A DNA stretch of 64,000 nucleotides from Sphingomonas echinoides ATCC 14820 (GTDB taxonomy: Bacteria > Pseudomonadota > Alphaproteobacteria > Sphingomonadales > Sphingomonadaceae). The notes under the pieces are model-generated. The model was not told the DNA's origin and did not search any database. It worked only from the letters and a program-made list of their open reading frames with translations. Positions within the stretch are counted from its first letter, which is position 1. Each line of letters begins with the position of its first letter. The stretch is taken from contig NZ_JH584235.1 in assembly GCF_000241465.1 (NCBI RefSeq), positions 1,784,293 through 1,848,292 of the forward strand, given 5' to 3'. The position numbers and the translations under genes were made by a program. Below are positions 8,821 through 17,366 of this stretch, piece after piece.

Positions 8821-8828
8821 TTTTCACG

Positions 8829-11642
8829 TTAGAACTGGTAGGAAACCTTCATCGTCGCGGTGCGGCCCGAGTCCACGATCGACCCGATCGTCGAGCTGTT
8901 GCGCCCGATCGTGGCATAGTAGCTGCGTTGATTGGTCAGGTTCGACAAAGCAGCTTCGAGCTTGGCGCGGCCATAGCGATAGCCGACGTGCAGATCGAGC
9001 TGGCTGTTGGCGCGCACCCAGCCATCGAGGTCGCTCTTCCCGTCAATCACCGCATATTGGTACACATAGGACCCGATATAGCGATACGACAGATCGGCCT
9101 GGAACGTACCCAGCACATAGGACAATTGCGCGTTGCCGGTCAGGTTCGGCTGGTTGAGCAGACGTTCGTTGCTCGACAAGCCGCCCTTGGGATCGACGCT
9201 CGATCCTTCCAGCGTAACGTTCCCCGACAGGATGAAGTGGCCTGGAATGCTGGCCGCAGGATCAAGCACGGTCGAAGCAGCCAGTTCCAGCCCGTAGACA
9301 TCGCCCGCGCCACCGTTGACCGGCTGCGAAATGGTGGTCGAGCCATTTTCCTTCGAGCTGGTGACATTGGTGAAGCTGTTCACCCGCGAATAAGTGAAGT
9401 TTTCGATGTGCTTGTAAAAGGCACTGATCGAGCCTGACGTTTTAGCGCTCGAAAACTCGGCGGACGCATCGACATTGGTGGAATCGAGCGCCTTCAGATT
9501 GGGGTTGCCCTTGGTAATCGAGGTGGTGCCGCCCGCTTCGGCACCGCCGCTGGAGCGATTGATGCGCTGGCCGCCGGCGAGTTGGAAGAAGGACGGCGCA
9601 ACATATGACCGCGAGACCGACAGCCGATAGACGCTGCCCGAAGTTGGACGATAATTGAGCGCGAGGCTCGGCAATACCTTGTCATAGGTCGTTTTGCTCG
9701 AGGCGAAGTTGCCCGCAATTTCGGCACCGGTCCCGTCGGTTGGCAGCACCCAGAAGGTGTTGGTGATGCCGGTATGCTCATACCGCAGGCCCGCCAGGAT
9801 TTCGGCGTGACCGGTCTCGAACGTCCCCATAGCGTAGAGCGAGGTGATCCGCTCATGCCCGGTTTGCGTGTTGCAATTCTGGTTGTTGACGTTCTTGATC
9901 GCGGGATTGGGATCATTGCAACTGTCATCGGCGGCGGCGAAGGAGCCGTAGGTCGCAAGGATCGCTTTGTTGAACACCTGGTCGAGCGCACCACGGTTGA
10001 TCAAGGGCGCGGCGAAATTGTAAACTCCCGGAACGATCGATCCCACGGTGCCACCGAAGATGCCCAGGGTCGTCCAGTTCACCTCAGCGCCAGCCGCGTT
10101 GTATACGCGCGGTGTGTAATAATCGTTATAGGTGTGCTTGCGATACGCATCGCGATATTTGGCACCGAAGCTGATTGTCTTCAGGAAGCCGCTATCAACA
10201 TCGATGTCCGCGTCGAACTTCGCCCCATATTTGCTCTGATGGCTGAATTCGGCCGAAAGATCGCCTGAGCGGCGCGCGTTATAATTGGCGATGTCGTTGA
10301 TATAGGCATATTGCGCCGCCGACCCGATCAGCAGCGGGATGCCGTTCTGATAGGTGAACATGGTCGAGCCGCTATAGGGGATCGCGGTCCCGCTATTGGG
10401 CTTGCGCGCGGAAATTTCCTGATGGTCCGGCGCGTTATATTCGCCATAGCTGAAGAAGACATTGGGCTGCAGCGTCAGCTTGCCGAGCTTCAGCTTGCCG
10501 CCGAACTGCGCGGTCGCCAGCAACGCCTGTTCGGGCGAAGTGGTGAAGTAATAGCGTGGCCGGATCTGCCCGATGCTGGGGGCATATACACCGCTGGTGC
10601 CGATCTGGGTCTGGCCGACGCTGTCGCCGTAAATCTGCGCATAATAGGAATTCTGCGTGATCTCGTTCTGGGCATAGGTGCCGCGCAGATACCAGCTTTG
10701 GGTGTCGCTTGGGGTCCAATCGAGCGAGAGGCTGCCGCCGTAGCGCTGGTTGGTGCCCTGGGTGAACCCGGCATTCACCCCGGTGGAAGTGAGATTCTGC
10801 GCAGGCGACAGACCCGAGGCGCTGGTGCCGTCCTTATTCTGGCTTGCATAGGCCCATTGGCCGTTGGTCGCCGCCGGATAGACACCGTCGATGATGGTGT
10901 TGGTGAAGTTGGAGCGGTCATAATAACCGCCGACGTAAATGGTGAAGGCCTTCGACTCCCCAAAGCCGTGCGCGACTTCCAGCGAAGCAGTCTCACCGTC
11001 GGACTTCTGCCCATAATCGCGCGCGCGCGTGTTGATGCGACCGGTGACCGATACGTTGAGCGCCGAGCTATTCTCGAAATCCGCCGCAGTCGGCGTGCGG
11101 AAATCGATCGAGCCGCCAATCGCGCCGCCGTCTTCGGTGGCGAGGAAGGATTTGTTGACGACCACGCGGTGCATGCCGCTGGGCGGCAACAGGTTGAGCG
11201 GCACCTGGCGGCTGAACGGCATGCCCTGCGCGCCTTCGACGCCATTGATCAGGTTGATGTTATATTCGGCCGCCATCCCGCGCAGCGAGACGTAATTGCC
11301 CTGGCCGCGACCGGCGATATCGACGAACACGCTGTTGGTGTTGCCCTGGCCGCCGTTGAACACGGACACGCCGGGCAAGCGCGCGAGGGCTTCGGCAATG
11401 TTCACATCGGGGGCGCGCTCGATCGTCTCGGGCGACAGCACGGCGATCGCGTTGGGCGAGGCCACCTGTTCCTGCGCTGTGGTCTGCGCAACCTTGCGGT
11501 TGCCCGTGACGACGATGGTCTTGGTGCCCGTCGTCTCCGGCTCGGCATCGGTCGGCTTGGTGCTTTGCGCGTGCGCCATGATCGGCATCGCGAAGACCGA
11601 TGCGATCAGCATGGATTTAAACGTAAAACGACAATGGTTCAC
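8829..11642 (-). CDS. TonB-dependent receptor
   Basis: About 937 residues from the GTG at 11642 (GGGGG lies upstream); signal peptide ends MAHAQ. The TonB-box-like TIVVTGNRK is followed by a plug with INEALARLPGV-type sequence (VNIAEALARLPGVSVFNGGQ, YVSLRGMAAEYNINLINGVE), and a large barrel with the late GNPNLKALDSTNVDASAEF motif, ending MKVSYQF. A likely extracellular loop holds two cysteines (DDSCNDPNPAIKNVNNQNCN) that could form a disulfide. This is the Caulobacter-type subfamily, often used for sugars or other large organic ligands. It stands alone: nothing enzymatic is adjacent, and the upstream acid-phosphatase gene ends 184 nt away. An inverted repeat at 11670-11698 lies in its leader. 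Ligand unknown. Confidence 0.93.
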   Translation of the reverse strand: MNHCRFTFKSMLIASVFAMPIMAHAQSTKPTDAEPETTGTKTIVVTGNRKVAQTTAQEQVASPNAIAVLSPETIERAPDVNIAEALARLPGVSVFNGGQGNTNSVFVDIAGRGQGNYVSLRGMAAEYNINLINGVEGAQGMPFSRQVPLNLLPPSGMHRVVVNKSFLATEDGGAIGGSIDFRTPTAADFENSSALNVSVTGRINTRARDYGQKSDGETASLEVAHGFGESKAFTIYVGGYYDRSNFTNTIIDGVYPAATNGQWAYASQNKDGTSASGLSPAQNLTSTGVNAGFTQGTNQRYGGSLSLDWTPSDTQSWYLRGTYAQNEITQNSYYAQIYGDSVGQTQIGTSGVYAPSIGQIRPRYYFTTSPEQALLATAQFGGKLKLGKLTLQPNVFFSYGEYNAPDHQEISARKPNSGTAIPYSGSTMFTYQNGIPLLIGSAAQYAYINDIANYNARRSGDLSAEFSHQSKYGAKFDADIDVDSGFLKTISFGAKYRDAYRKHTYNDYYTPRVYNAAGAEVNWTTLGIFGGTVGSIVPGVYNFAAPLINRGALDQVFNKAILATYGSFAAADDSCNDPNPAIKNVNNQNCNTQTGHERITSLYAMGTFETGHAEILAGLRYEHTGITNTFWVLPTDGTGAEIAGNFASSKTTYDKVLPSLALNYRPTSGSVYRLSVSRSYVAPSFFQLAGGQRINRSSGGAEAGGTTSITKGNPNLKALDSTNVDASAEFSSAKTSGSISAFYKHIENFTYSRVNSFTNVTSSKENGSTTISQPVNGGAGDVYGLELAASTVLDPAASIPGHFILSGNVTLEGSSVDPKGGLSSNERLLNQPNLTGNAQLSYVLGTFQADLSYRYIGSYVYQYAVIDGKSDLDGWVRANSQLDLHVGYRYGRAKLEAALSNLTNQRSYYATIGRNSSTIGSIVDSGRTATMKVSYQF

Positions 11643-11669
11643 AACGACCCCCAATGGATGATTTTTGGT

Positions 11670-11698
11670 CCGACCGACGTACAAAGCCGATCGGTCGG
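11670..11698. promoter_or_regulatory. Inverted repeat in TBDR leader
   Basis: CCGACCGA (11670-11677) and TCGGTCGG (11691-11698) are exact inverted copies separated by 13 nt, ending 28 nt before the receptor's GTG. On the minus strand the hairpin is followed by ACCAAAAATC, so it could act in the mRNA leader or as a protein-binding site. Confidence 0.45.
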
Positions 11699-11825
11699 GG
11701 CCGCCTAACAGGGGGGTGTGTCAGCGCGGGTGCAACGCCGCGTCAGATTCGTTACGGTGTCGTTACAAAATAAATCATTCGTAAGGATGACGCCGCTTGT
11801 TTGCGAACCGCGTCCGGGCGGTGCC

Positions 11826-13070
11826 CTAACCGACGGCGTTTTGTTCCATCAACCGCGTCACTTCGGCCAAGGGGCAGAGACCGCGCTGCTTGATGGCGGC
11901 ACGGATCCCACGACAGGACGGCAGGACCAAAATCCGATGCGCCGGTGCCTCGTTGCCGGAGAATGGGACGAGGTGCCGGATCTGCTGCGGATCGGCGGCT
12001 TCGAAGAAGAGCCGCACCCAGCGCCGCCCGCGCCGATCGTGCAGGACCTCAATCCCGAGCGCACCGCCCGGTGGCGGATCCCCAGCAGCATAGCCGCGCG
12101 CCGCCACGCGCACGCCGAGCATGGCCGATAGCGCCGCGACATTGGTGTCGTGGCCCATGAAGATACTCACTTTGGCCGCGCCAGGATCGCGCAGGGTCGC
12201 CGCGATCCGCAGCGCCAACGGCCCCGCGACCCGCGCCGCCATATAAGGCGTCCGCGCATAGACATCGAACAGCGCGGCATGGAGCGCACCCAGCCGTGTA
12301 ACCGCGGCCGGACTGGTCCGCCCCCAGCCAACGTGCGACAGCGGCATCCCCTCCAGATATTCGAGCAGCAAGATCTGGGCGGTGCCGGAATAGCGGCGGA
12401 TGGGTCCGGTCAGCGCGATATCGCGGCCGTCATCGGCGACGCGAACCTCGGCCGGCACGCCCGCCAGATCGCACGGCGCAGCACCCCGGTCGCAGCCGAT
12501 GACATGGGCGATCTCGCGCAAGCCCGCGATATGGCGCGCGGTCATGGCGGCCACGCCACCGGTATAGGCCTGGATCGAGGCGAGCGCGGCCGCGCCGTCA
12601 AAGGGCAGCGGGCTGATATGCAGCGGTTCGAACAGCGGGTCGGTTTGCCCGTCCGCGAGATGGCCGATCGGCACGGCACATCCCGGTGCCAGGCCGTTGG
12701 CGAGCGCCGCGCCGCTGGCGATGGTGCGCGCGGCGGTGTTGGTCCAGATCGTCAGATCGCGCGGGCCCGGGCATTGCCCGCGCCACAGCCCGCTTTGCAC
12801 GAACTGCCGTCTGCGCCACGCCCCGATCAGCCGCAGCGCTTCCGCACCGCGCGGGGTGAGCATGCTCGGGGCGACGGGCCAGGCCGGCATGGGGGCATGC
12901 GCAAGATCATCGATTGCCGCCTCCGTATCCAACGGTGCGCGCACGCCGTGGCGGTAGAGCAATACCACCTTTTCCACAGTGAACTGCGGACGGGCACGCG
13001 CGACGGCCGCGCCGCCTGCACCGAACAGAAGCGCAAGCGCGGCAATCGCCAGAGTCATGCCGCGCATCAT
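11826..13070 (-). CDS. Histidine acid phosphatase (phytase / glucose-1-phosphatase type)
   Basis: 414 residues with an N-terminal hydrophobic signal sequence (about 1-25). The catalytic RHGVRAP is at 40-46 (His41 is the nucleophile in this family) and the proton-donor HD at 307-308 within MGHDTN; two-domain length agrees with AppA/Agp-like periplasmic enzymes that release phosphate from phytate, sugar phosphates or inositol phosphates. The start codon overlaps the end of the phospholipase C gene by 4 nt (ATGA), implying translational coupling. Being behind a phosphoinositide phospholipase and a TBDR, inositol phosphate is the likeliest substrate. Cysteines (residues about 103, 130, 193, 200) suggest periplasmic disulfides. 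Confidence 0.9.
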   Translation of the reverse strand: MMRGMTLAIAALALLFGAGGAAVARARPQFTVEKVVLLYRHGVRAPLDTEAAIDDLAHAPMPAWPVAPSMLTPRGAEALRLIGAWRRRQFVQSGLWRGQCPGPRDLTIWTNTAARTIASGAALANGLAPGCAVPIGHLADGQTDPLFEPLHISPLPFDGAAALASIQAYTGGVAAMTARHIAGLREIAHVIGCDRGAAPCDLAGVPAEVRVADDGRDIALTGPIRRYSGTAQILLLEYLEGMPLSHVGWGRTSPAAVTRLGALHAALFDVYARTPYMAARVAGPLALRIAATLRDPGAAKVSIFMGHDTNVAALSAMLGVRVAARGYAAGDPPPGGALGIEVLHDRRGRRWVRLFFEAADPQQIRHLVPFSGNEAPAHRILVLPSCRGIRAAIKQRGLCPLAEVTRLMEQNAVG

Positions 13071-14086
13071 GGCAGCCGCACCGTAAAGCCGAGATGCAGC
13101 GGATCGGGTGCGCCCGGATAATAATCCGTACTGATGATCTGCGCGCCCGACCGCAACGCCGCCTGGAACCGGCGATAGTCCCCGCGCCGCGCCTCGACCG
13201 TGTCGGAATCGGCGCGGGTGCGCACGATAAAGCCCTGCGCGACCGCCCGGCGAATGCGCTCTTCCTCCGCAACCGGATTTTGTATGTTGAGGATGGCGGC
13301 TTCCGCGTCGCCTTCGGGATAGGTGCCGAACATCGCGCGGCCGCGCAATGCGGCATGGCCATGCCGGTAGACGTCGAGCACGCGATCATTGGTGTCGAGC
13401 ACCAGCAGCACCTTGCCCCGCGCCGCCGTCAGCCCCGGCCAGCCGCCGTGCAACACCGCCTCGCGCAAGGTCGGCCAAGGCCCACGCACCTGATCGGGCG
13501 TGATCAGGCGGGCGGACCCAAAAATCGCGCGCGCGCTTGCATCGATCGCCGCCAAAGCCTTTGCGTCGAAGGGCATTAACTGCGGCATGATTGGATTGTC
13601 GCCCTGCCCGTCGCTGGCATTGACCAGCACCGTGATCGGCGTGTGCCCCGGATGTGCCCGTGACCACGCCGCGACTTCAGCGAAACAGGCGTTGAGCGTC
13701 AGGCAGAGGCTGTGCCGGTCGACAAACGGCACATGCAACACTTTAGCACCGGGCCGACGCATCGCCGCAAAGCTGGCGGCGTCGCCAACATAAGGCGCGG
13801 CGAACAGACCGCCAAATGAGTCCGCAACCGGATCGAATTCGACTTGGCGCAGCCCGAGGTCGAGCTGCCGCGCAATCGGCGGATGGCCATATTCCACGCC
13901 CGGGGATTCGGCACCAAGGATGCGCCGCTGCTCTGCCAACGTCTGCTCGGTCAATTCGGGGCGATAGGAATTGTGCGAGCCAAGCACGCGCATCGCGTTG
14001 AGACGCTGGTCCGGTGCCTGCGCGGCAACCGGTCCGATCGCGCACAACGCCGCCAGCAAAGCAGCAACGAGTCTAAACACTATCAT
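13067..14086 (-). CDS. Ca2+-dependent phosphoinositide-specific phospholipase C (PI-PLC1-like)
   Basis: 339 residues with signal peptide MIVFRLVAALLAALCAIGPVAAQ. LGSHNSY at 35-41 carries the first catalytic His (His38), followed by YGHPPIARQLDLGLRQVEFD, the strand that in this family supplies the second His and metal ligands; later FVDRHSLC and VLLVLDTND fit the TIM-barrel. The enzyme should cleave phosphatidylinositol into diacylglycerol and inositol phosphate in the periplasm or outside. It is the middle gene of a three-gene minus-strand set: TBDR, this gene, and a histidine acid phosphatase that overlaps it by 4 nt. A hairpin at 14116-14144 sits between it and the TBDR. Family assignment is by motif, not search. 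Confidence 0.85.
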   Translation of the reverse strand: MIVFRLVAALLAALCAIGPVAAQAPDQRLNAMRVLGSHNSYRPELTEQTLAEQRRILGAESPGVEYGHPPIARQLDLGLRQVEFDPVADSFGGLFAAPYVGDAASFAAMRRPGAKVLHVPFVDRHSLCLTLNACFAEVAAWSRAHPGHTPITVLVNASDGQGDNPIMPQLMPFDAKALAAIDASARAIFGSARLITPDQVRGPWPTLREAVLHGGWPGLTAARGKVLLVLDTNDRVLDVYRHGHAALRGRAMFGTYPEGDAEAAILNIQNPVAEEERIRRAVAQGFIVRTRADSDTVEARRGDYRRFQAALRSGAQIISTDYYPGAPDPLHLGFTVRLP

Positions 14087-14115
14087 GCACCTTCTCGTTG
14101 ACAGCTTCCCACCGG

Positions 14116-14144
14116 GCGGCGGGCGCTTGGATAAGCCCCGCCGC
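14116..14144. repeat. GC-rich hairpin between TBDR and phospholipase C genes
   Basis: GCGGCGGG (14116-14123) pairs with CCCGCCGC (14137-14144), and inside it GCTT (14125-14128) pairs with AAGC (14133-14136) around a GGAT loop; one bulged C. There is no T-run, so it may be an intercistronic stability element or weak attenuator rather than a full terminator. Confidence 0.6.
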
Positions 14145-14222
14145 TGTCACCACACGGCAATGACGTCGCCATGACAGGTGCCTTTTAAAAATACGCCGCG
14201 CCATCGCATGGCTCGGCCGCAG

Positions 14223-16457
14223 TCAGAACTGCTGGCGCACCGTCAGCCCGGCGGACCGTGGCAGGCCGATCGTGCCGAAATAGGCCCCATACAGGGTCGC
14301 CCCGCCAAGCGGATAGCTCTCAAGGTGACGGATATCGGCCAGGTTCTTGACCCACAGCTGCACGGTGGTCCCGGAATGGTCGCTCGTCCAACCGAGCTGC
14401 GCGTTGGCGATGCCGACATTTCCCAACCGCGAATAACGGCTGTTGTCGATATTGCCGAAATAGGATGACCGGTATCCATAGTCGAACCCGATCGACGCCA
14501 GCCCGATCGCCCGCACATGACGGCTATACTGTGCCGATGCGTTCACGATCCAGCGGGGCGCATCCGCCAACGGAGCACCGCTCAAATCACAAGCGGTCGC
14601 GCCCGCCGCCTCGGGCGGGCACGGGGCGGTGCGATAGCTATCATAGTGCGCATCATTATACGCCGCCGTCATGGCAAGGTCGAAGGCCGGTGCTGCCCGC
14701 CAACGCGCCTCCACTTCCACGCCCCGCGTCGACACGCGCCCGACATTCGTCAGGATCGCCCCGAACAAGCGATTGAGCGTCGCCTGATAATCGCCGATGC
14801 GCGTATAAAAAAGCGCAAGGTCGACATGGAGCTGCCCACGCAACGCGGTGGATTTCAGGCCAAGCTCGAAGCTGTCGGCATGCTCGGGCCGCACGATCTG
14901 ATCGTCCTGCGCCGTCGCGACAATCGGATTGATCCCGCCAGCCTTGGTCCCGCGCGCATAGCTTGCATACAGATGGAGGTCGGGAGACCAGGCATAGCTA
15001 AGCGCGAACGTGCCCGAGGGATCGACTTCCTCAACCGCCAGCGCCTGATGATAGCTTGGCTGCGCGGCATTGGCCGGACGATCGATCACGCCGGATTTGC
15101 GCTCATACGTGCCGCGCACACCGAGCGTCAGCGCGAGCTTGGGATCGAGGTGCCAGGTGCCCTGCACAAACGCCGCGGCACTTTGCGCGTTCAGGTCGGA
15201 TTCGGTCGAGCTGGTGGTGCCATTAAAGGCAGCGAGAAAGGGCGGCGGGGCGATCGTATTGCCCAGGAAATTCGCCGCTTTCCCGGCAAAGACAAGGCGC
15301 AGCGCCGATTGCAGCGATTGCCGGAAATAATACACCCCCGCCGTCACATCGATCTTGCCGCCGCTCCGATTGGCGATGCGAAGCTCCTGGCTGAATTGCC
15401 AGTCGTCGGTCGGCACGGCGGCGTTGGCATAGGCGTCTGCGCTCGACAGATCCCCGTCAAAGCCCGCGCGATAATGCCATTCGCGATAGCCGGTGATGGC
15501 GGTAACCTCGGCCGCGCCCAGATCATAAACCAGATTGGCAGTGATCCCGCCTTGGTGAACGCGCACAAATGTGGGGGCATTCACGCTGGTCCGATAGGCG
15601 TCGCCACCCAGCACCGCACTGCCGCCAGCAGCGACCACGCGCGCCACATAGGTCGCCGATGGTGGCCCGAACGAGCCCGCGACCAGGCTGCAGCAACTGT
15701 CCTGCTCTTCATGATAGTCCGCGATCAGGCGCAGCCGAAGGCGCGCGGTCGGCTCGATCAGAAACTGGAGGCGAGCCCCGGTCCGATCGGTGCCATTCAG
15801 AGGACTGGGGTTGTCGATCCGGTTGATCCACCCGCGCTGCCCGGTGTGGTACACCGACACGCGCGCCGCGAGCACATCGTCGATCAGCCCGGTCGATACC
15901 GTTCCGCGCAGCTGCCCATAGGCATTCGTTCCCCCCGATAGGTCGGCACTCCCCTCGGGCGTGAAGGTCGGCGCTTTGGAGGTGATCACGATTGCCCCCG
16001 CCGTCGTGTTCTTGCCGAACACGGTGCCCTGGGGTCCGCGCAGAATTTCGACAGCGTCGATGTCCGCCAGATCATAGGCGGCCATGCCAGGCCGCCCGAG
16101 ATATACGCCATCGACGAAAATCCCGACAGCGGGTTCCAGTCCATCGCTAGCCGGATTGCGACCGATACCGCGGATTGAGACGTAGTTTCCGCGCGGGTTG
16201 AAATAGCTGATGTTCAGGCTGGGGGAGAGCTGTTTGAGGTCCTCAATCTGGTAAAGCCTGCGGCGATCGAGCGCTTCTCCTGTGACCTTGGTAAGCGCCA
16301 CCGGGACATCCTCGGCCTTTTCGTCGCGTTTGCGCGCCGTCACGACGATGTCGACCTGCCGCTCGGCCGCCAAGGCATCGGTCGCGCCACAGGCCGCGAA
16401 CAGGCGGCACGCACCCGCCAGCAGCAGCAATCTCTGCGTGTTTGTGCCGCCCGCCAT
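14223..16457 (-). CDS. TonB-dependent receptor (phospho-compound locus)
   Basis: About 744 residues from the ATG at 16457; a GTG at 16484 is an alternative and neither has a strong ribosome-binding site. A hydrophobic leader (QRLLLLAGACRLFAACGATDALAA) is followed by VDIVVTARKRDEKAEDVPVA, a plug with LYQIEDLKQLSPSLNISYFN, VSIRGIGRNPASDGLEPAVG and VEILRGPQGTVFGKNTTAGA, and a barrel ending GLTVRQQF. These plug motifs mark the iron-complex/FyuA-like TBDR class widespread in sphingomonads. Leading a set with a phospholipase C and an acid phosphatase suggests its ligand is an inositol phosphate, phytate or another phospho-organic, perhaps as a metal chelate. Divergent from an ECF sigma gene, with a perfect palindrome between them. 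Confidence 0.92.
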   Translation of the reverse strand: MAGGTNTQRLLLLAGACRLFAACGATDALAAERQVDIVVTARKRDEKAEDVPVALTKVTGEALDRRRLYQIEDLKQLSPSLNISYFNPRGNYVSIRGIGRNPASDGLEPAVGIFVDGVYLGRPGMAAYDLADIDAVEILRGPQGTVFGKNTTAGAIVITSKAPTFTPEGSADLSGGTNAYGQLRGTVSTGLIDDVLAARVSVYHTGQRGWINRIDNPSPLNGTDRTGARLQFLIEPTARLRLRLIADYHEEQDSCCSLVAGSFGPPSATYVARVVAAGGSAVLGGDAYRTSVNAPTFVRVHQGGITANLVYDLGAAEVTAITGYREWHYRAGFDGDLSSADAYANAAVPTDDWQFSQELRIANRSGGKIDVTAGVYYFRQSLQSALRLVFAGKAANFLGNTIAPPPFLAAFNGTTSSTESDLNAQSAAAFVQGTWHLDPKLALTLGVRGTYERKSGVIDRPANAAQPSYHQALAVEEVDPSGTFALSYAWSPDLHLYASYARGTKAGGINPIVATAQDDQIVRPEHADSFELGLKSTALRGQLHVDLALFYTRIGDYQATLNRLFGAILTNVGRVSTRGVEVEARWRAAPAFDLAMTAAYNDAHYDSYRTAPCPPEAAGATACDLSGAPLADAPRWIVNASAQYSRHVRAIGLASIGFDYGYRSSYFGNIDNSRYSRLGNVGIANAQLGWTSDHSGTTVQLWVKNLADIRHLESYPLGGATLYGAYFGTIGLPRSAGLTVRQQF

Positions 16458-16585
16458 TCGCTTTGAGTCTCGCCCCCGCGCCACGCATCATAACGGTGGC
16501 CTCCGGGGTGCGAAAGGGCGCGACCGGCGCTCGCCATATGTCGTCCCTAAGAGGCACCACAAATCGATTGACTGTCACCTCCTTT

Positions 16586-16604
16586 ATGTTAGTTATACTA
16601 ACAT
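16586..16604. promoter_or_regulatory. Perfect 8-3-8 palindrome between TBDR and ECF sigma gene
   Basis: ATGTTAGT-TAT-ACTAACAT: both arms match exactly, AT-rich, 129 nt upstream of the TBDR start and 78 nt upstream of the sigma-factor start, so it lies in the shared divergent control region. Best read as an operator for a dimeric regulator; the TetR encoded at 17367-17990 is the nearest candidate. Confidence 0.7.
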
Positions 16605-16681
16605 GGAGTTGGCATCACCACCCCGATGAGTCGTTCGACACGGTCAGGGTAGTGCCGCCGCACATAAGCGGAGGCTGAGAC

Positions 16682-17326
16682 ATGTTCGACGAGGTAAGCG
16701 CGCGCGACGATGCAGATACGCCTGTCGATGGCGACAGCGCATCACGCCAACCCGACGTCGATCCGCTCGGGCTGCTGCTCTTGCGGGTGCGTCACGGCGA
16801 CCAACGCGCCTTCAAACGGGTCTATGACATGACCGCGCCGCGCCTCTTGTCCAAAGCACTGTCAATCCTCTCGACGCGCGACACGGCGGAAGACGTGCTC
16901 CAGGAAACCTATGTCCGGATCTGGCGCAATATCGCGCAGTTCGATCCGGCGCGCGGCAGCGCAGCGACGTGGATCCTGCGCATACTCCGCAACGCGGCGA
17001 TCGACCGACTTCGGCACGATCGAACGATCGCCCGCTACCAGACCACCACCGACGCCCTGCCCGACCTGCCCATCGCGCCGGAGCCGGTCACCGACCGCAT
17101 CGATCTCGACCGGGCACTGGCCCGGATTTCGCCCGAGCAACGCGCGTCGATCTGCCGCGTCGTCGTCCATGGCTGGACGCATGACGAAGTCGGCAAGCTG
17201 GACGGCGTGCCGACCCCCACCGCCAAGGCCCGTGTGCAGCGCGGCCTTCGCCGCTTGCATGCCGCCCTCACCGACCTTCCCCCGGACGCAAGGGTGGCAA
17301 ATGCGGCGGAAAAGGCGCTAGCATGA
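16682..17326 (+). CDS. ECF-type RNA polymerase sigma factor
   Basis: 214 residues; GGAGG lies 8-12 nt before the ATG. Region 2 (about 30-105) includes RAFKRVYDMTAPRLLSKALS, DTAEDVLQETYVRIWRNI and ATWILRILRNAAIDRLRHDR, the canonical core-binding and -10 recognition segment; region 4 (about 145-200) reads ISPEQRASICRVVVHGWTHD through ARVQRGLRRLHAAL. The order resembles SigK/ECF19-type sigma factors that pair with RskA anti-sigma factors. No anti-sigma gene follows directly, but a protein resembling the RskA cytoplasmic domain is encoded 0.7 kb downstream on the other strand, and an FAS1 protein lies beyond it. No FecR-like partner is present, which argues against FecI-type control of the divergent TBDR. 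Confidence 0.93.
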   Translation: MFDEVSARDDADTPVDGDSASRQPDVDPLGLLLLRVRHGDQRAFKRVYDMTAPRLLSKALSILSTRDTAEDVLQETYVRIWRNIAQFDPARGSAATWILRILRNAAIDRLRHDRTIARYQTTTDALPDLPIAPEPVTDRIDLDRALARISPEQRASICRVVVHGWTHDEVGKLDGVPTPTAKARVQRGLRRLHAALTDLPPDARVANAAEKALA

Positions 17327-17366
17327 TCGGTGCTTTCGACCGCGATACTGGCAGGTTTGGTAGAGA

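Larger units (their letters stand above)
8475..8828. other. Gene-free stretch with palindrome and terminator-like hairpins
   Basis: No convincing reading frame lies between the tail-collar gene and the end of the next TBDR. It contains a perfect 8-3-8 inverted repeat (8641-8659), about 167 nt upstream of the tail-collar start, and two hairpins at 8751-8820 near the TBDR stop. The AT-rich part 8641-8700 could hold the tail-collar promoter. Confidence 0.6.

Noticed and set aside
16639..16647. CACGGTCAG upstream of the sigma gene, repeated at 18682-18690 upstream of the fasciclin gene, as a shared ECF promoter element
   Set aside because: The spacing to the start codons differs greatly (35 versus 144 nt), no consistent -10 partner is visible, and a 9-mer repeat can occur by chance. 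Recorded only as a hint.
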